A DNA stretch of 64,000 nucleotides from JASMTM01 sp046483075 (lineage in GTDB: Bacteria > Thermotogota > Thermotogae > Petrotogales > Kosmotogaceae). Location: NCBI GenBank assembly GCA_046483075.1, contig JAWODV010000042.1, forward strand, positions 80,250 to 144,249, given 5' to 3'. The position numbers and the translations under genes are program-made. The notes under the pieces were generated by a model. The model was not told the origin of the DNA. It did not search any database and saw nothing but the letters and a program-made list of their open reading frames with translations. Shown in pieces: positions 54,304 to 62,327 of the stretch. Numbering within the stretch: position 1 is the stretch's first letter; the number at the start of each line of letters is the position of its first letter.

Positions 54304-54618
54304 TTAATACTCAATCTTTTCAATAATTATTTCAGAGTAATGTTGCCTATGACCGTATTCCCTGTCATAGTTCTTCCTCGGTCTGAATTTAATTACTCTG
54401 ATCTTCTTACCTCTACCGTTTTTTACAATTTTTCCTTTTACCTTTGCACCTTCAAGGTAGGGTTTGCCAACTTTCAGCCCATCATCGCTTTTAAGCATAA
54501 CAACACGGTCAAATTCGATAGGATCGCCTTCATTGTAGCCTTTTTGCTTTTCTGTGAAGAAGCTTACCCCTTCTTTGACCTTATACTGTTTCCCGGAAGT
54601 TTCAATTATTGCGTACAC
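54304..54618 (-). CDS. rplU: Ribosomal protein bL21
   Basis: A 104-residue protein beginning MYAIIETSGKQYKVKEG, the standard bL21 start. GTG 54618 is 7 nt after GGAGG; an earlier in-frame GTG at 54624 is too close to the Shine-Dalgarno sequence. The end KNYDREYGHRQHYSEIIIE is typical. It opens the leftward run rplU-rpmA-rplM-rpsI-dnaG-rpoD. Confidence 0.97.
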   Translation of the reverse strand: MYAIIETSGKQYKVKEGVSFFTEKQKGYNEGDPIEFDRVVMLKSDDGLKVGKPYLEGAKVKGKIVKNGRGKKIRVIKFRPRKNYDREYGHRQHYSEIIIEKIEY

Positions 54619-54706
54619 AAACACTCCTCCTTTTGCACTATAAAAGAGCTGAGCAAGGTACCTCTCGGCTTTATTACCTTTCTCATGCTCGATTTTCTCT
54701 GAATAC
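54619..54706 (-). ncRNA. Structured 5' leader of rplU (L21-leader candidate)
   Basis: Between the predicted start of transcription near 54706 and rplU, AAGGTA (54675-54680, leftward) pairs with TACCTT (54655-54660), extended by GAGC/GCTC (54687-54690 with 54651-54654). L21 leaders mediate autoregulation in many bacteria. The match to the known Rfam family was not tested. Confidence 0.4.
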
Positions 54707-54712
54707 CTGCAA

Positions 54713-54741
54713 ATTTTAACATATTTTGCAAAATTTGTCTT
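54713..54741 (-). promoter_or_regulatory. Promoter of the rplU operon
   Basis: Read leftward, AAGACA (54736-54741) and TAAAAT (54713-54718) are separated by 17 bp. The placement about 95 nt before rplU fits a ribosomal-protein leader. Confidence 0.55.
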
Positions 54742-54813
54742 TCATTACTATAAGTAATAGTTACGTCCAAATCACCATGTTTTATTCTAATGCATTTCCT
54801 TTGATGGCGCAAG

Positions 54814-54842
54814 TTGCCAGCCAATCTTTTGCATGATATAAT
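54814..54842 (+). promoter_or_regulatory. Promoter of tRNA-Ser
   Basis: TTGCCA (54814-54819) and a perfect TATAAT (54837-54842) are 17 bp apart. Transcription would start about 7 nt before the mature tRNA 5' end. Confidence 0.82.
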
Positions 54843-54855
54843 TTGTCACTGCATA

Positions 54856-54943
54856 GGAGGCGTATCCTAACTGGCAAGGAGCCGGTCTCGAAAATCGGTG
54901 GGGTTTTTACCCCTTGTGGGTTCGAGTCCCACCGCCTCCGCCA
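54856..54943 (+). tRNA. tRNA-Ser (CGA)
   Basis: The acceptor arms GGAGGCG and CGCCTCC, the T arm with GTTCGAGTC, a long variable arm typical of serine tRNAs, and an anticodon loop CTCGAAA giving anticodon CGA (reads UCG). Discriminator G and an encoded CCA end the gene. Confidence 0.95.
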
Positions 54944-54945
54944 AT

Positions 54946-54968
54946 GGGCGGGAAACCGTCCTTTTTTT
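54946..54968 (+). terminator. Terminator of tRNA-Ser
   Basis: GGGCGG pairs with CCGTCC around a GAAA tetraloop, followed by seven T. The next gene starts only 15 nt later, so that gene depends on read-through or on a promoter overlapping this region. Confidence 0.85.
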
Positions 54969-54982
54969 AAAGGGGTGCTTTT

Positions 54983-56989
54983 ATGTTAAAAAATGTGTAC
55001 GATTATCTGAATAAAAAAGAAAATGAAGGAAGTTGCAACTATGCTATTCCAAAAAAATGGCTTCATAAATCCTTTGAAGGCGAACGAAAAGTTTCAGAAA
55101 ACTTTGTTCGCGTAAACCCCTATAAATATTCTAGCTGGTTAATAAACATGATATTGAACAACGCAGAAAACAATACTAATTATTTGCTTCCTTTATCCAA
55201 AGTCAAAGGTGAAACATCAGCTGACTGGATAATACAATCCTGTATTTATGGGGCGTTTGTAAGAAGTACAGTAGCATATGGACATGAAAACCCTGCCATT
55301 TTGAACACTGAAAGTACCCAATTTACGGAAAATGGCACCTTCCTTAAAATGATAATGATTTTGCATTACCTAAAAGACATGAATATAGATACACTTTACC
55401 TGCTTCCAGTGACCAAATATAGCGAAGCATTTAAAAAGGGAGAAACCGGGTCGCCTTATTCTGTAAAAAATTTCTTCTCAATTGAGCCCAGATATCATGA
55501 TAAATTATTGGAAGATTTCAGTGTTAAAGATGAATTTAAAGCTTTTATAGAAGCAGCTCATATAATGGATATTAGAGTGGTTCTTGATTTCATTCCCAGA
55601 ACATCTTCAAGGGATTCTGAATTAATACTCGACCATCCGGAATGGTTTTACTGGATAGATGTTAATGAACTGGACTGTTTCGAAGCTCCTACAATAGAAG
55701 GACTTGGATTTGCCCAACCCTCAAAAGAAAATCTTGAAAAAATTTATTCACAGGAAAATGTCAAAAACCATTTAAAGAAATTTAGATTCGCCCCAAGTAT
55801 TGAAAATCCAGAAAAATGGCACAATTTTGTAGCTGCTAATAGAAATAATTCTGATTTTTTAACCGAGTTGGCCAATGAATTCGGTGTAATAACCCCTCCT
55901 GGATTTTCTGATTGGATAAACGATAACCAGCCAATCTGGAAAGACATTACATTTCTAAGATTATACGAAGACCATCCCTTGGAATCACGAAAATATTTGA
56001 AGGATCCTGAAAAACAACCTCCTTATATCCTCTATGATGTAATTAAATCATCAGATTTCCCCGGAAATAAACCCAACAAAAAGTTATGGGATGCAATAGA
56101 ATCTATTATGCCTTTTTATAATCAGAATTTCGGAGTGGACGGATCTCGCCTTGACATGGGTCATGCCTTACCAGATGAACTTGAAGAAAAAGTAATAAAT
56201 TCTGCAAGAAAAAATGATCCAGCTTTTGCTATGATCGCTGAAGAACTGTCCATGTCAAATGACGAAGAATCAAAAAGAGCCGGGTATGATTGTTTCCTGG
56301 GAAATACATGGTGGATGGAACCAAGAATTGAAGAAGGTAAACTACATGAGTTATGTTTTAACGTTTTACCCAAACTAAATTTACATGTACTTGGAAGTGC
56401 AGAAACACCTGATACTCCTAGAGCAGCTGCAAGAAAATGGGGGAAAAGCTTTTCTCGACTTGCAACATCACTCAATTTCTTTCTGCCAAATGTCATACCG
56501 TTTATAAATTCAGGACAGGAATTTTATGAAATGCAACCAATGAATCTTGGATTAGACAATGACGAAACGGGACGATATCTTTTGTCTAAAGAAGATCAGT
56601 TTTATGGAAAGCTAGCCTTCTTTGATAATTATATGCTACACTGGCAAAATGATGAGATGAACCAGCTCATTAGTCTTCTATCAAATATTAGAAAAGAAAA
56701 GATAGTTCTTATTAAAGCTTCCAATTTTAAAAAGTTTGAACAACTAGATAACAGCATTATAGCTTTTATGTATTGGGATGGAAAAAAAGGTTTATTGATA
56801 CTTGCTAATACAGATTTTCAAAAGCAACATTATGTGAGTCTTGATCTAGGTTATTATACCTGGAAAGGAGAACATGAAATTCTATGGTTATGCCGTGATT
56901 ATTCGTGTTCGCAATCACCATGGCATACATCAGGTTCTCTGGAAATCAATTTGAATCCGGGAGAATTCTCACTTGCTGAACTGTCTTAA
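54983..56989 (+). CDS. GH13-family enzyme, maltosyltransferase-like
   Basis: A 668-residue alpha-amylase-superfamily enzyme without signal peptide, so cytoplasmic. Catalytic candidates are D391 (nucleophile, in DGSRLDMGHALPDE), E420 (acid/base, in MIAEELSM) and D477 (in ETPDTPRAA). The long N-terminal part before the barrel and the motif spelling resemble the maltosyltransferase of Thermotoga maritima, which moves maltosyl units between alpha-1,4-glucans. A plain glucanotransferase or hydrolase is also possible. ATG follows AAAGGGGTG. It stands alone between the tRNA-Ser terminator and spoVS. Confidence 0.8.
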   Translation: MLKNVYDYLNKKENEGSCNYAIPKKWLHKSFEGERKVSENFVRVNPYKYSSWLINMILNNAENNTNYLLPLSKVKGETSADWIIQSCIYGAFVRSTVAYGHENPAILNTESTQFTENGTFLKMIMILHYLKDMNIDTLYLLPVTKYSEAFKKGETGSPYSVKNFFSIEPRYHDKLLEDFSVKDEFKAFIEAAHIMDIRVVLDFIPRTSSRDSELILDHPEWFYWIDVNELDCFEAPTIEGLGFAQPSKENLEKIYSQENVKNHLKKFRFAPSIENPEKWHNFVAANRNNSDFLTELANEFGVITPPGFSDWINDNQPIWKDITFLRLYEDHPLESRKYLKDPEKQPPYILYDVIKSSDFPGNKPNKKLWDAIESIMPFYNQNFGVDGSRLDMGHALPDELEEKVINSARKNDPAFAMIAEELSMSNDEESKRAGYDCFLGNTWWMEPRIEEGKLHELCFNVLPKLNLHVLGSAETPDTPRAAARKWGKSFSRLATSLNFFLPNVIPFINSGQEFYEMQPMNLGLDNDETGRYLLSKEDQFYGKLAFFDNYMLHWQNDEMNQLISLLSNIRKEKIVLIKASNFKKFEQLDNSIIAFMYWDGKKGLLILANTDFQKQHYVSLDLGYYTWKGEHEILWLCRDYSCSQSPWHTSGSLEINLNPGEFSLAELS

Positions 56990-57003
56990 AAAAACAGCCC
57001 AAA

Positions 57004-57267
57004 TTATTCTTTAGGTTTAACAAGGAATTTTATAGCTGTTCTTACTTCCCCTTCAATCTCTACATCAGCAAAAGAAGGAATACAAACTAGATCTATTCCT
57101 CCTGGAGCTACATAACCTCTTGCAATAGCTATCGCCTTAACTGCCTGATTGACTGCACCGGCTCCTATTGCCTGTACTTCTGTGATACCCTTTTCCCTTA
57201 TTACCCCCGCTAATGCACCTGCAACAGCGTTAGGTTTAGAGTTAGATGCGACTTTTAATACTTCCAC
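57004..57267 (-). CDS. spoVS: Stage V sporulation protein S family
   Basis: An 87-residue SpoVS/Alba-like protein: LKVASNSKPNAVAGALAGVI, QAIGAGAVNQAVKAIAIARG and IPSFADVEIEGE are diagnostic. It occurs in spore formers and in many non-sporulating bacteria including Thermotogota, where its role (nucleic-acid binding, development) is unclear. GTG start with GGAGG upstream. It is convergent with the GH13 gene, 14 nt apart, and downstream of the tRNA operon. Confidence 0.95.
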   Translation of the reverse strand: MEVLKVASNSKPNAVAGALAGVIREKGITEVQAIGAGAVNQAVKAIAIARGYVAPGGIDLVCIPSFADVEIEGEVRTAIKFLVKPKE

Positions 57268-57381
57268 AATTGCTACCTCCTTCTGGACGTCTACATATTA
57301 CCTAAAGAAAAGAATATGAAATAAAATATTAAATCAAACCAATGGCAATTACAATTATATCAAAAAAATCCACATTAACAA

Positions 57382-57458
57382 TGGTGCGCCCGGCAGGATT
57401 CGAACCCGCAACCATCGGATCCGAAGTCCGATGCTCTATCCAGTTGAGCCACGGGCGC
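57382..57458 (-). tRNA. tRNA-Arg (TCG)
   Basis: Leftward cloverleaf with acceptor GCGCCCG/CGGGCGC, anticodon loop CTTCGGA (anticodon TCG) and encoded CCA. Last gene of the five-tRNA operon. A T7 run (57362-57368) follows about 14 nt downstream with only a weak hairpin. Confidence 0.95.
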
Positions 57459-57472
57459 ATTCCAATAACAAA

Positions 57473-57549
57473 TGGGGTGGCTGGCGGGATTTGAACCCGC
57501 GACCACCTGATCCACAGTCAGGCGCTCTGCCAACTGAGCTACAGCCACC
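57473..57549 (-). tRNA. tRNA-His (GTG)
   Basis: The anticodon loop CTGTGGA gives GTG. The gene carries an extra G before the acceptor stem (position -1, at 57549) opposite discriminator C, the identity element of histidine tRNA, and ends in CCA. Confidence 0.96.
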
Positions 57550-57559
57550 ATGCTTTTTT

Positions 57560-57635
57560 TGGTGCGCCCGGCAGGATTCGAACCTGCAACCACCGGATTA
57601 GAAGTCCGATGCTCTATCCATTGAGCCACGGGCGC
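57560..57635 (-). tRNA. tRNA-Arg (TCT)
   Basis: Acceptor and T arms are nearly the same as in the TCG arginine tRNA downstream; the anticodon loop CTTCTAA gives TCT (reads AGA/AGG). CCA is encoded. Its 5' end directly abuts the 3' CCA of tRNA-Gly. Confidence 0.95.
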
Positions 57636-57711
57636 TGGAGCGGCCGACGGGACTCGAACCCGCAACCACCGGCTTGGAAGGCCGATGCTCTACCAATTGA
57701 GCTACAGCCGC
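57636..57711 (-). tRNA. tRNA-Gly (TCC)
   Basis: Acceptor GCGGCTG pairs with CGGCCGC (one G-U); the anticodon loop CTTCCAA gives TCC. CCA is encoded and touches the next tRNA with no spacer, so 3' and 5' processing of the pair must be a single cut. Confidence 0.95.
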
Positions 57712-57722
57712 ACATTTATAAA

Positions 57723-57798
57723 TGGTCGGGGAGACTGGACTTGAACCAGCGACCTCCTGTGCCCAAGACAGGCGCGCTGCCATCTGCGCTACTCCCCG
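57723..57798 (-). tRNA. tRNA-Pro (TGG)
   Basis: Acceptor CGGGGAG/CTCCCCG, anticodon loop CTTGGGC giving TGG, and encoded CCA. First gene of the operon, a few bases after the predicted transcription start. Confidence 0.95.
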
Positions 57799-57808
57799 GA
57801 ACCAATTA

Positions 57809-57837
57809 AATATATCAGATTTTACCTCTTCCGTCAA
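57809..57837 (-). promoter_or_regulatory. Promoter of the five-tRNA operon
   Basis: Read leftward, TTGACG (57832-57837) and TATATT (57809-57814) are exactly 17 bp apart, ending 10 nt before tRNA-Pro. A near-consensus sigma-A promoter. Confidence 0.85.
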
Positions 57838-57857
57838 TATACAGCCTTCAAATAAGT

Positions 57858-58949
57858 TTACAGTTCTATTATCCATGGTCTCATTACCTTCATATTTTCA
57901 ACATTTACGACGATCTTCGGAAAATTATTTCCCAGCGTTATTAGTTCAGCTGTTGAAGAGTCTTTTAGTAAAACTGTATCTTCACTTCTTGCAAATTTTA
58001 ATGGAGTAGAGAAAGAGAATGCCATATTCTCTTTTACCAAAAAATCCATTTCAGTTAAGGGAGCAAGGTTTTCAATTCCAAATTTTGCGGAATGATTTAC
58101 ATCAAAACTCTTCCATTCGTTTTCGTAACCAATACTGGAATAATTACTTTTTGCCTTTTTTAAGATCTCTGCAAATCTTTCTATTTGCATAACATCGTAC
58201 GCACTTCTCGCAAACAAGGCTGCTGCTTTATCATATAATTCAGCCAAATCACTGGGCACTTTTCCAAAATAGAACGAACGGCTCAATGAAACGCATAGGC
58301 CAAGACGGTGAGCTCTCAGTGAAATACCAAGATGCTTCTTGATTTTTTTACCGGTAGAATTTGCACTGTAATATTTTTCTAATCGTTCATCTGATAAAAC
58401 TACAAGATACAATACTTCAAGACCAATTTCCTGGAATAATGCCTTGAGTATCTTCTCTATATCTATCTCCGTCAACCCAGACCTCAATTCACTGGAAAAT
58501 TCATATAACATATTTTCGCTCAGCGTTCCTATTGCCCTAAGACGTGATACTTCTCTCTCTGAAAATTGCAACTGGAGAAATTTAAAATCATTGTCAACAT
58601 ATTCAGTATTTGGCAGTTTAGCAAACGAAGCACAATCAGTTGCAAGTCTTTTGTTTTTGCTAAATGAATTTATAATGGAAATGGGTCCTTGGAACCAGGG
58701 GTAGGTTTCATAATCTACTTTATAATTTGGAAGCTTTTCCTGGACAATTCTTTGCTTATCTCTTTCTGGTAAAATAACCACTGTACGATCGTTATCAATA
58801 TAAACAAAAAAATCTGAGGCAAAGTAACTCCCATTTTTTCTGGGATCAACGGACCTTTCAAAAAGCCAGAAAAGACTCTCTATATTTCCTATGAGTATAG
58901 CGTCATATCCTTTTTGATTTAGATACTCCCTTACCAACTGTGTCCTCAT
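57858..58949 (-). CDS. M24 (creatinase/aminopeptidase P) homologue lacking metal ligands
   Basis: About 363 residues. The N-terminal half (REYLNQKGYDAILIGNIESL) is the creatinase-N fold, and the C-terminal half follows the pita-bread layout (FSEREVSRLRAIGTLSENML). The metal-binding residues of active M24 enzymes are missing: ISLRAHRLGLCVSLSRSF stands where the two aspartates should be, and VNHSAKFGI and SFSTPLKF replace the His and Glu motifs. It is therefore probably not a peptidase; a binding or scaffold role is inferred. ATG 58949 is preferred from GGTGAT upstream. Confidence 0.75.
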   Translation of the reverse strand: MRTQLVREYLNQKGYDAILIGNIESLFWLFERSVDPRKNGSYFASDFFVYIDNDRTVVILPERDKQRIVQEKLPNYKVDYETYPWFQGPISIINSFSKNKRLATDCASFAKLPNTEYVDNDFKFLQLQFSEREVSRLRAIGTLSENMLYEFSSELRSGLTEIDIEKILKALFQEIGLEVLYLVVLSDERLEKYYSANSTGKKIKKHLGISLRAHRLGLCVSLSRSFYFGKVPSDLAELYDKAAALFARSAYDVMQIERFAEILKKAKSNYSSIGYENEWKSFDVNHSAKFGIENLAPLTEMDFLVKENMAFSFSTPLKFARSEDTVLLKDSSTAELITLGNNFPKIVVNVENMKVMRPWIIEL

Positions 58950-59082
58950 ATTCATCACCGCTGAGAATCAATTGAACTAATTATAACATTCAGTAGGTCA
59001 TACTATATTGAAACCCAAAGTTAATTTAGGAAATTATGATGATAGTATTGTTATGAACTATCTTTTTTAGGGAGGTATATTG

Positions 59083-60696
59083 ATGAGAAAACTATTGGTA
59101 GTAACATTCGTCGTTTTGTTAACCATTACTGCAGCATTTTCAGCAGATTATGTTGCAAAGATCAACGAGGATTCAGAACTCTTACCTGAGGAATACTGGG
59201 TCACGAAATCTGAACTTTCGGAATCCGTCGAACAAACAGTTAGCAGTTTAAAACAGCAGGGTGTGACCTTTGATGAATATTTTGGTTCAAATCAATTACC
59301 CAGTATTATTGGTTTAAGATATTCGGTATTGCAGTCTTTATTTGATAGAAACATTATCAGATATTACGCTGATGTACATAATTTATCGCCTGATGCCACA
59401 TCATTGGAAACCGAGAAAGAAGAAATGCTTTCACAGTACACTTCTGATGAACAGGCGCTATCACAGATAGAACAGGCATATGGATCGATTGATGTTTTTT
59501 CAGATCTGATTTATGATAATCTTTTCAGCCAAAAACAACGAACAATGGTACAGGAAGAAGTTGTTTCGCAAGACAAAGAATCTTTGGTTCAATATTTTGA
59601 ACAGGAAAAGCAAAACATAAAAGAACAATATGAAACAGTTACAGCAAGTCATATTTTGCTTTCTTCCGAAGCTTCTGCAGTTGATATCAAAGAAAAAATT
59701 CAATCAGGAGAGTTAGATTTCTCAGAAGCCGCTTCTGATTTTTCAGAAGACGAAGCTTCTGCAAAATCAAGTGGTGGACTTGGCACATTTAGTCATGGAG
59801 AAATGATAGAACCTTTTGAAGATGTTGCATTTGCTGCCACACCCAATGTAATAACCGGACCTATTGAAACAGACTTTGGTTATCATCTAATACTTGTTCA
59901 AGATAAAAATATAATTGAGAACTATGAAGATTTGGCTGGTAATGATGAGGCTTTTGAGCAATTTAAGAACGATTATATGTCTGCAAAATTCAACGAATGG
60001 CTTGAAAATTACAAAACAGAAAATAATATAGATATGGAAATAATTGACCCAAGATTGAAAGCATATAAAAAATTGCATAATGCAGAAACTGAAGAAGAAA
60101 GAAAAGCATTAATGTATGAACTGGAAGAATGGATTTCTACACCTGATTTTGAATCGGATCCCGCAAGCGATGTCAAACTTGCAAATTATATTCAGCTGAA
60201 TCTTGAATTGATTGAAGACGATACTGATGAATATAAGAAAGCAATTAGCAAAATGTATAAAATATCTCCGGAATCCTGGACAGTAGCTAGCGAAATGTAC
60301 AGATTCAATCAGGATCGTCCAGATGTTTCATTAAACTACAATACTTTGATACTTGAAGAAGTTTATTCACTACTAAGCAACCAGCAAATGGTTCAAATGT
60401 ACATCCAGCAATATGGACAACAGAATTTTGTTTCAATGATACTCAACGCTCTTAAGAACGTTGATAGCGAGTTCAGTAAAATCATTGAATCAGATGCAAG
60501 TAATGATATAAAAATCAAAGCATTGAGGCAAGAACTTAGCACTCTTGAAATACTTTTGAGTCTTGACCAAAATAATCAGGAACAATATTTAGAAAAAATG
60601 CAAAAATTTGCAGAAAAATTATATGAACTTGATCCTACTGAGCAAAATAAAGAACTACTGGACACATTAGAAAGCGAAGCAGGACAATCTGACTAA
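59083..60696 (+). CDS. Exported peptidyl-prolyl isomerase, parvulin type
   Basis: A 537-residue protein with signal peptide (RKLLVVTFVVLLTITAAFSA). A SurA-like N-terminal helical region is followed by a parvulin domain at about residues 185-285: TASHILLSSEASAVDIKEKI, then GGLGTFSHGEMIEPFEDVAF and FGYHLILV. A long helical C-terminal region of about 250 residues, rich in Gln and Glu, follows and matches nothing I recognise. It probably assists folding of toga/outer-envelope or secreted proteins. ATG 59083 has GGGAGG upstream. A terminator follows, so it stands alone. Confidence 0.88.
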   Translation: MRKLLVVTFVVLLTITAAFSADYVAKINEDSELLPEEYWVTKSELSESVEQTVSSLKQQGVTFDEYFGSNQLPSIIGLRYSVLQSLFDRNIIRYYADVHNLSPDATSLETEKEEMLSQYTSDEQALSQIEQAYGSIDVFSDLIYDNLFSQKQRTMVQEEVVSQDKESLVQYFEQEKQNIKEQYETVTASHILLSSEASAVDIKEKIQSGELDFSEAASDFSEDEASAKSSGGLGTFSHGEMIEPFEDVAFAATPNVITGPIETDFGYHLILVQDKNIIENYEDLAGNDEAFEQFKNDYMSAKFNEWLENYKTENNIDMEIIDPRLKAYKKLHNAETEEERKALMYELEEWISTPDFESDPASDVKLANYIQLNLELIEDDTDEYKKAISKMYKISPESWTVASEMYRFNQDRPDVSLNYNTLILEEVYSLLSNQQMVQMYIQQYGQQNFVSMILNALKNVDSEFSKIIESDASNDIKIKALRQELSTLEILLSLDQNNQEQYLEKMQKFAEKLYELDPTEQNKELLDTLESEAGQSD

Positions 60697-60747
60697 ACTA
60701 CTGTTCAGTTAATCAAATAAAATTCGATTAATTACCAAAGAAATTCA

Positions 60748-60775
60748 AAAAGCGGAGTATTCACTCCGCTTTTTT
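60748..60775 (+). terminator. Terminator after the parvulin gene
   Basis: AAAAGCGGAGT pairs over 11 bp with ACTCCGCTTTT around ATTC and runs into T-rich sequence. Confidence 0.93.
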
Positions 60776-60827
60776 ACTTATATGTAACTATATTGAATTA
60801 GTTTTTAAACATTTAACCTCTATAGTT

Positions 60828-60841
60828 TTACCGAACGGTAA
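60828..60841 (+). promoter_or_regulatory. TetR-type operator upstream of the radical SAM gene
   Basis: A perfect palindrome TTACCG-AA-CGGTAA, of the size TetR dimers bind, lies 25 nt before the radical SAM start and abuts a TATAGT -10-like box (60821-60826). The TetR gene is the second gene of the unit, so autoregulation is likely. Confidence 0.78.
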
Positions 60842-60866
60842 GTAAAATTTTTATGGAGGTGATTTA

Positions 60867-62312
60867 ATGTCGTTTGTAGATAGCATGAAGAAATCCATGT
60901 TAAAACAGGCAGGTAAATTTGTAGCATCTGTCGTCAGGAATTCTTCTGAAGAAACACTCGAGAAGCTGTTCTCAACGATGAGCGCAATTACTAAAGAACC
61001 ATCTAAAAGTGGTTTGAGGAAACTTGCAAACATGGCAAAAGAAAAGCATCCAATGATTACATCGTGGAAAAATGTCTTTGAAAAGGCAAGTCCTAAAGCA
61101 GTAGAAAAAGCGATGACAAATCTTATAGTAAATGAATTCGCCCTCGGTGAAAAAGTAAGAACTGAAAAGATGCTTGAACATGAAGTTGTAATACCAAAAT
61201 TGGTTGTAATTAGTCCTACATATGCATGTAATTTAAACTGTGTTGGTTGTTATGCGGGACTCTATGGACGAAAATATCAACTTTCAAAAGAAGAAGTATG
61301 GAACTTGATTAGACAGGCAAACGACCTAGGAATTTATTTCTTCATCATTACCGGCGGTGAGCCCTTTGTATGGCCCCATTTAATGGAAACGCTTGAAGAG
61401 TTTAACGACAGTTATTTCCAGATTTATACTAACGGAACACTTATAACAAAAGAAGTAGCCGAGAAAATGGCAGAGCTTGGTAATGCCACTCCTGCAGTTT
61501 CGGTCGAAGGTTTTGAGAGTGATACAGACTGGAGACGTGGTCGTGGAGTGTTCAAGAAAATTGAACAAGCCTGGAAAAATTTGAGAGAAGCTGGCGTAAT
61601 TTACGGAACATCTGTCACAGCTACAAAAATGAATCACGAAGTAATGTTAAAAGATGAATTCTGGAACTATCTGGAAGATCAAGGAGTTTCTTATGCTTGG
61701 GTATTCCAGTTCATGCCAGTGGGAATGAACCCATCAATGGATCTCGTACCAACTCCTGAACAGAGATATGAACGTTTCTACAAAACGGAAGAATTACGTT
61801 TGGGAGGACGCTTCGCTTTTGTTGCTGACTTCTGGAACCATGGATTCCTGACAAATGGTTGTCTGGCAGCAGGAGCCAAGTACCTTCATGTCAATGCAAA
61901 AGGATATGTGGAACCTTGTGTTTTCCAGCAGTTTGCAGTTGACAGTATTAGAGAAAAGAGTTTTTTAGATATTCTAAAATCACCATTTTTCAGTGCATAC
62001 AAGAGAATGGTACCTTATTCAAACAATCTATTTAGACCATGTCCAATCATTGACAATCCAAAAGTACTAAGAGCTATGGTTAAAAAATTCAATGCTATTC
62101 CTCAGCACGATGGTAGCGAAAAGGTTGTTACTGAACTTGCTCCTGAGCTTGATAAACTTGCTGAAGGTTGGGCAAAATACGCAGATAAACTCTGGTACGA
62201 AGAAGGATACTCTGAAACCCACCCATCCAAGAGGGGTATTTATGACTTTGATGTAAGAATGAGAAAATTCTCAAACAATGAAGAGAAACTTGCTGTAGAC
62301 AAAAAAGGCTGA
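60867..62312 (+). CDS. Radical SAM enzyme with helical N-terminal domain
   Basis: A 481-residue radical SAM protein. About 110 N-terminal residues form a mostly helical, amphipathic region before the cluster motif C121-x3-C125-x2-C128 (ACNLNCVGC). FIITGGEPF is the SAM-binding GGE motif. Cysteines at GCLAAGAKY, GYVEPCVF and FRPCPIID form a SPASM-like C-terminal site for extra iron-sulfur binding. ATG follows GGAGGTGATT. It is paired with a TetR regulator and a palindromic operator. The substrate is unknown; a lipid-modifying role such as membrane-spanning lipid formation in Thermotogota is a hypothesis only. Confidence 0.85.
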   Translation: MSFVDSMKKSMLKQAGKFVASVVRNSSEETLEKLFSTMSAITKEPSKSGLRKLANMAKEKHPMITSWKNVFEKASPKAVEKAMTNLIVNEFALGEKVRTEKMLEHEVVIPKLVVISPTYACNLNCVGCYAGLYGRKYQLSKEEVWNLIRQANDLGIYFFIITGGEPFVWPHLMETLEEFNDSYFQIYTNGTLITKEVAEKMAELGNATPAVSVEGFESDTDWRRGRGVFKKIEQAWKNLREAGVIYGTSVTATKMNHEVMLKDEFWNYLEDQGVSYAWVFQFMPVGMNPSMDLVPTPEQRYERFYKTEELRLGGRFAFVADFWNHGFLTNGCLAAGAKYLHVNAKGYVEPCVFQQFAVDSIREKSFLDILKSPFFSAYKRMVPYSNNLFRPCPIIDNPKVLRAMVKKFNAIPQHDGSEKVVTELAPELDKLAEGWAKYADKLWYEEGYSETHPSKRGIYDFDVRMRKFSNNEEKLAVDKKG

Positions 62313-62327
62313 ACAGGTGGTGATAAC

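Noticed and set aside
54606..54824. Possible 72-residue gene upstream of rplU on the minus strand
   Set aside because: It starts at TTG without a ribosome binding site, covers both the rplU promoter and leader hairpin and the tRNA-Ser promoter region, and its product has no recognisable pattern. The rplU leader explains the sequence better.
54983..56989. Secreted alpha-amylase
   Set aside because: There is no signal peptide, and the motif spelling around the nucleophile resembles cytoplasmic maltosyltransferases more than secreted amylases.
57375..57876. Open frames of 66-96 codons over the tRNA cluster, with residue patterns such as PVAQWIEHRTSNPVVAGSNP
   Set aside because: These are translations of tRNA genes, a well-known source of spurious protein predictions.
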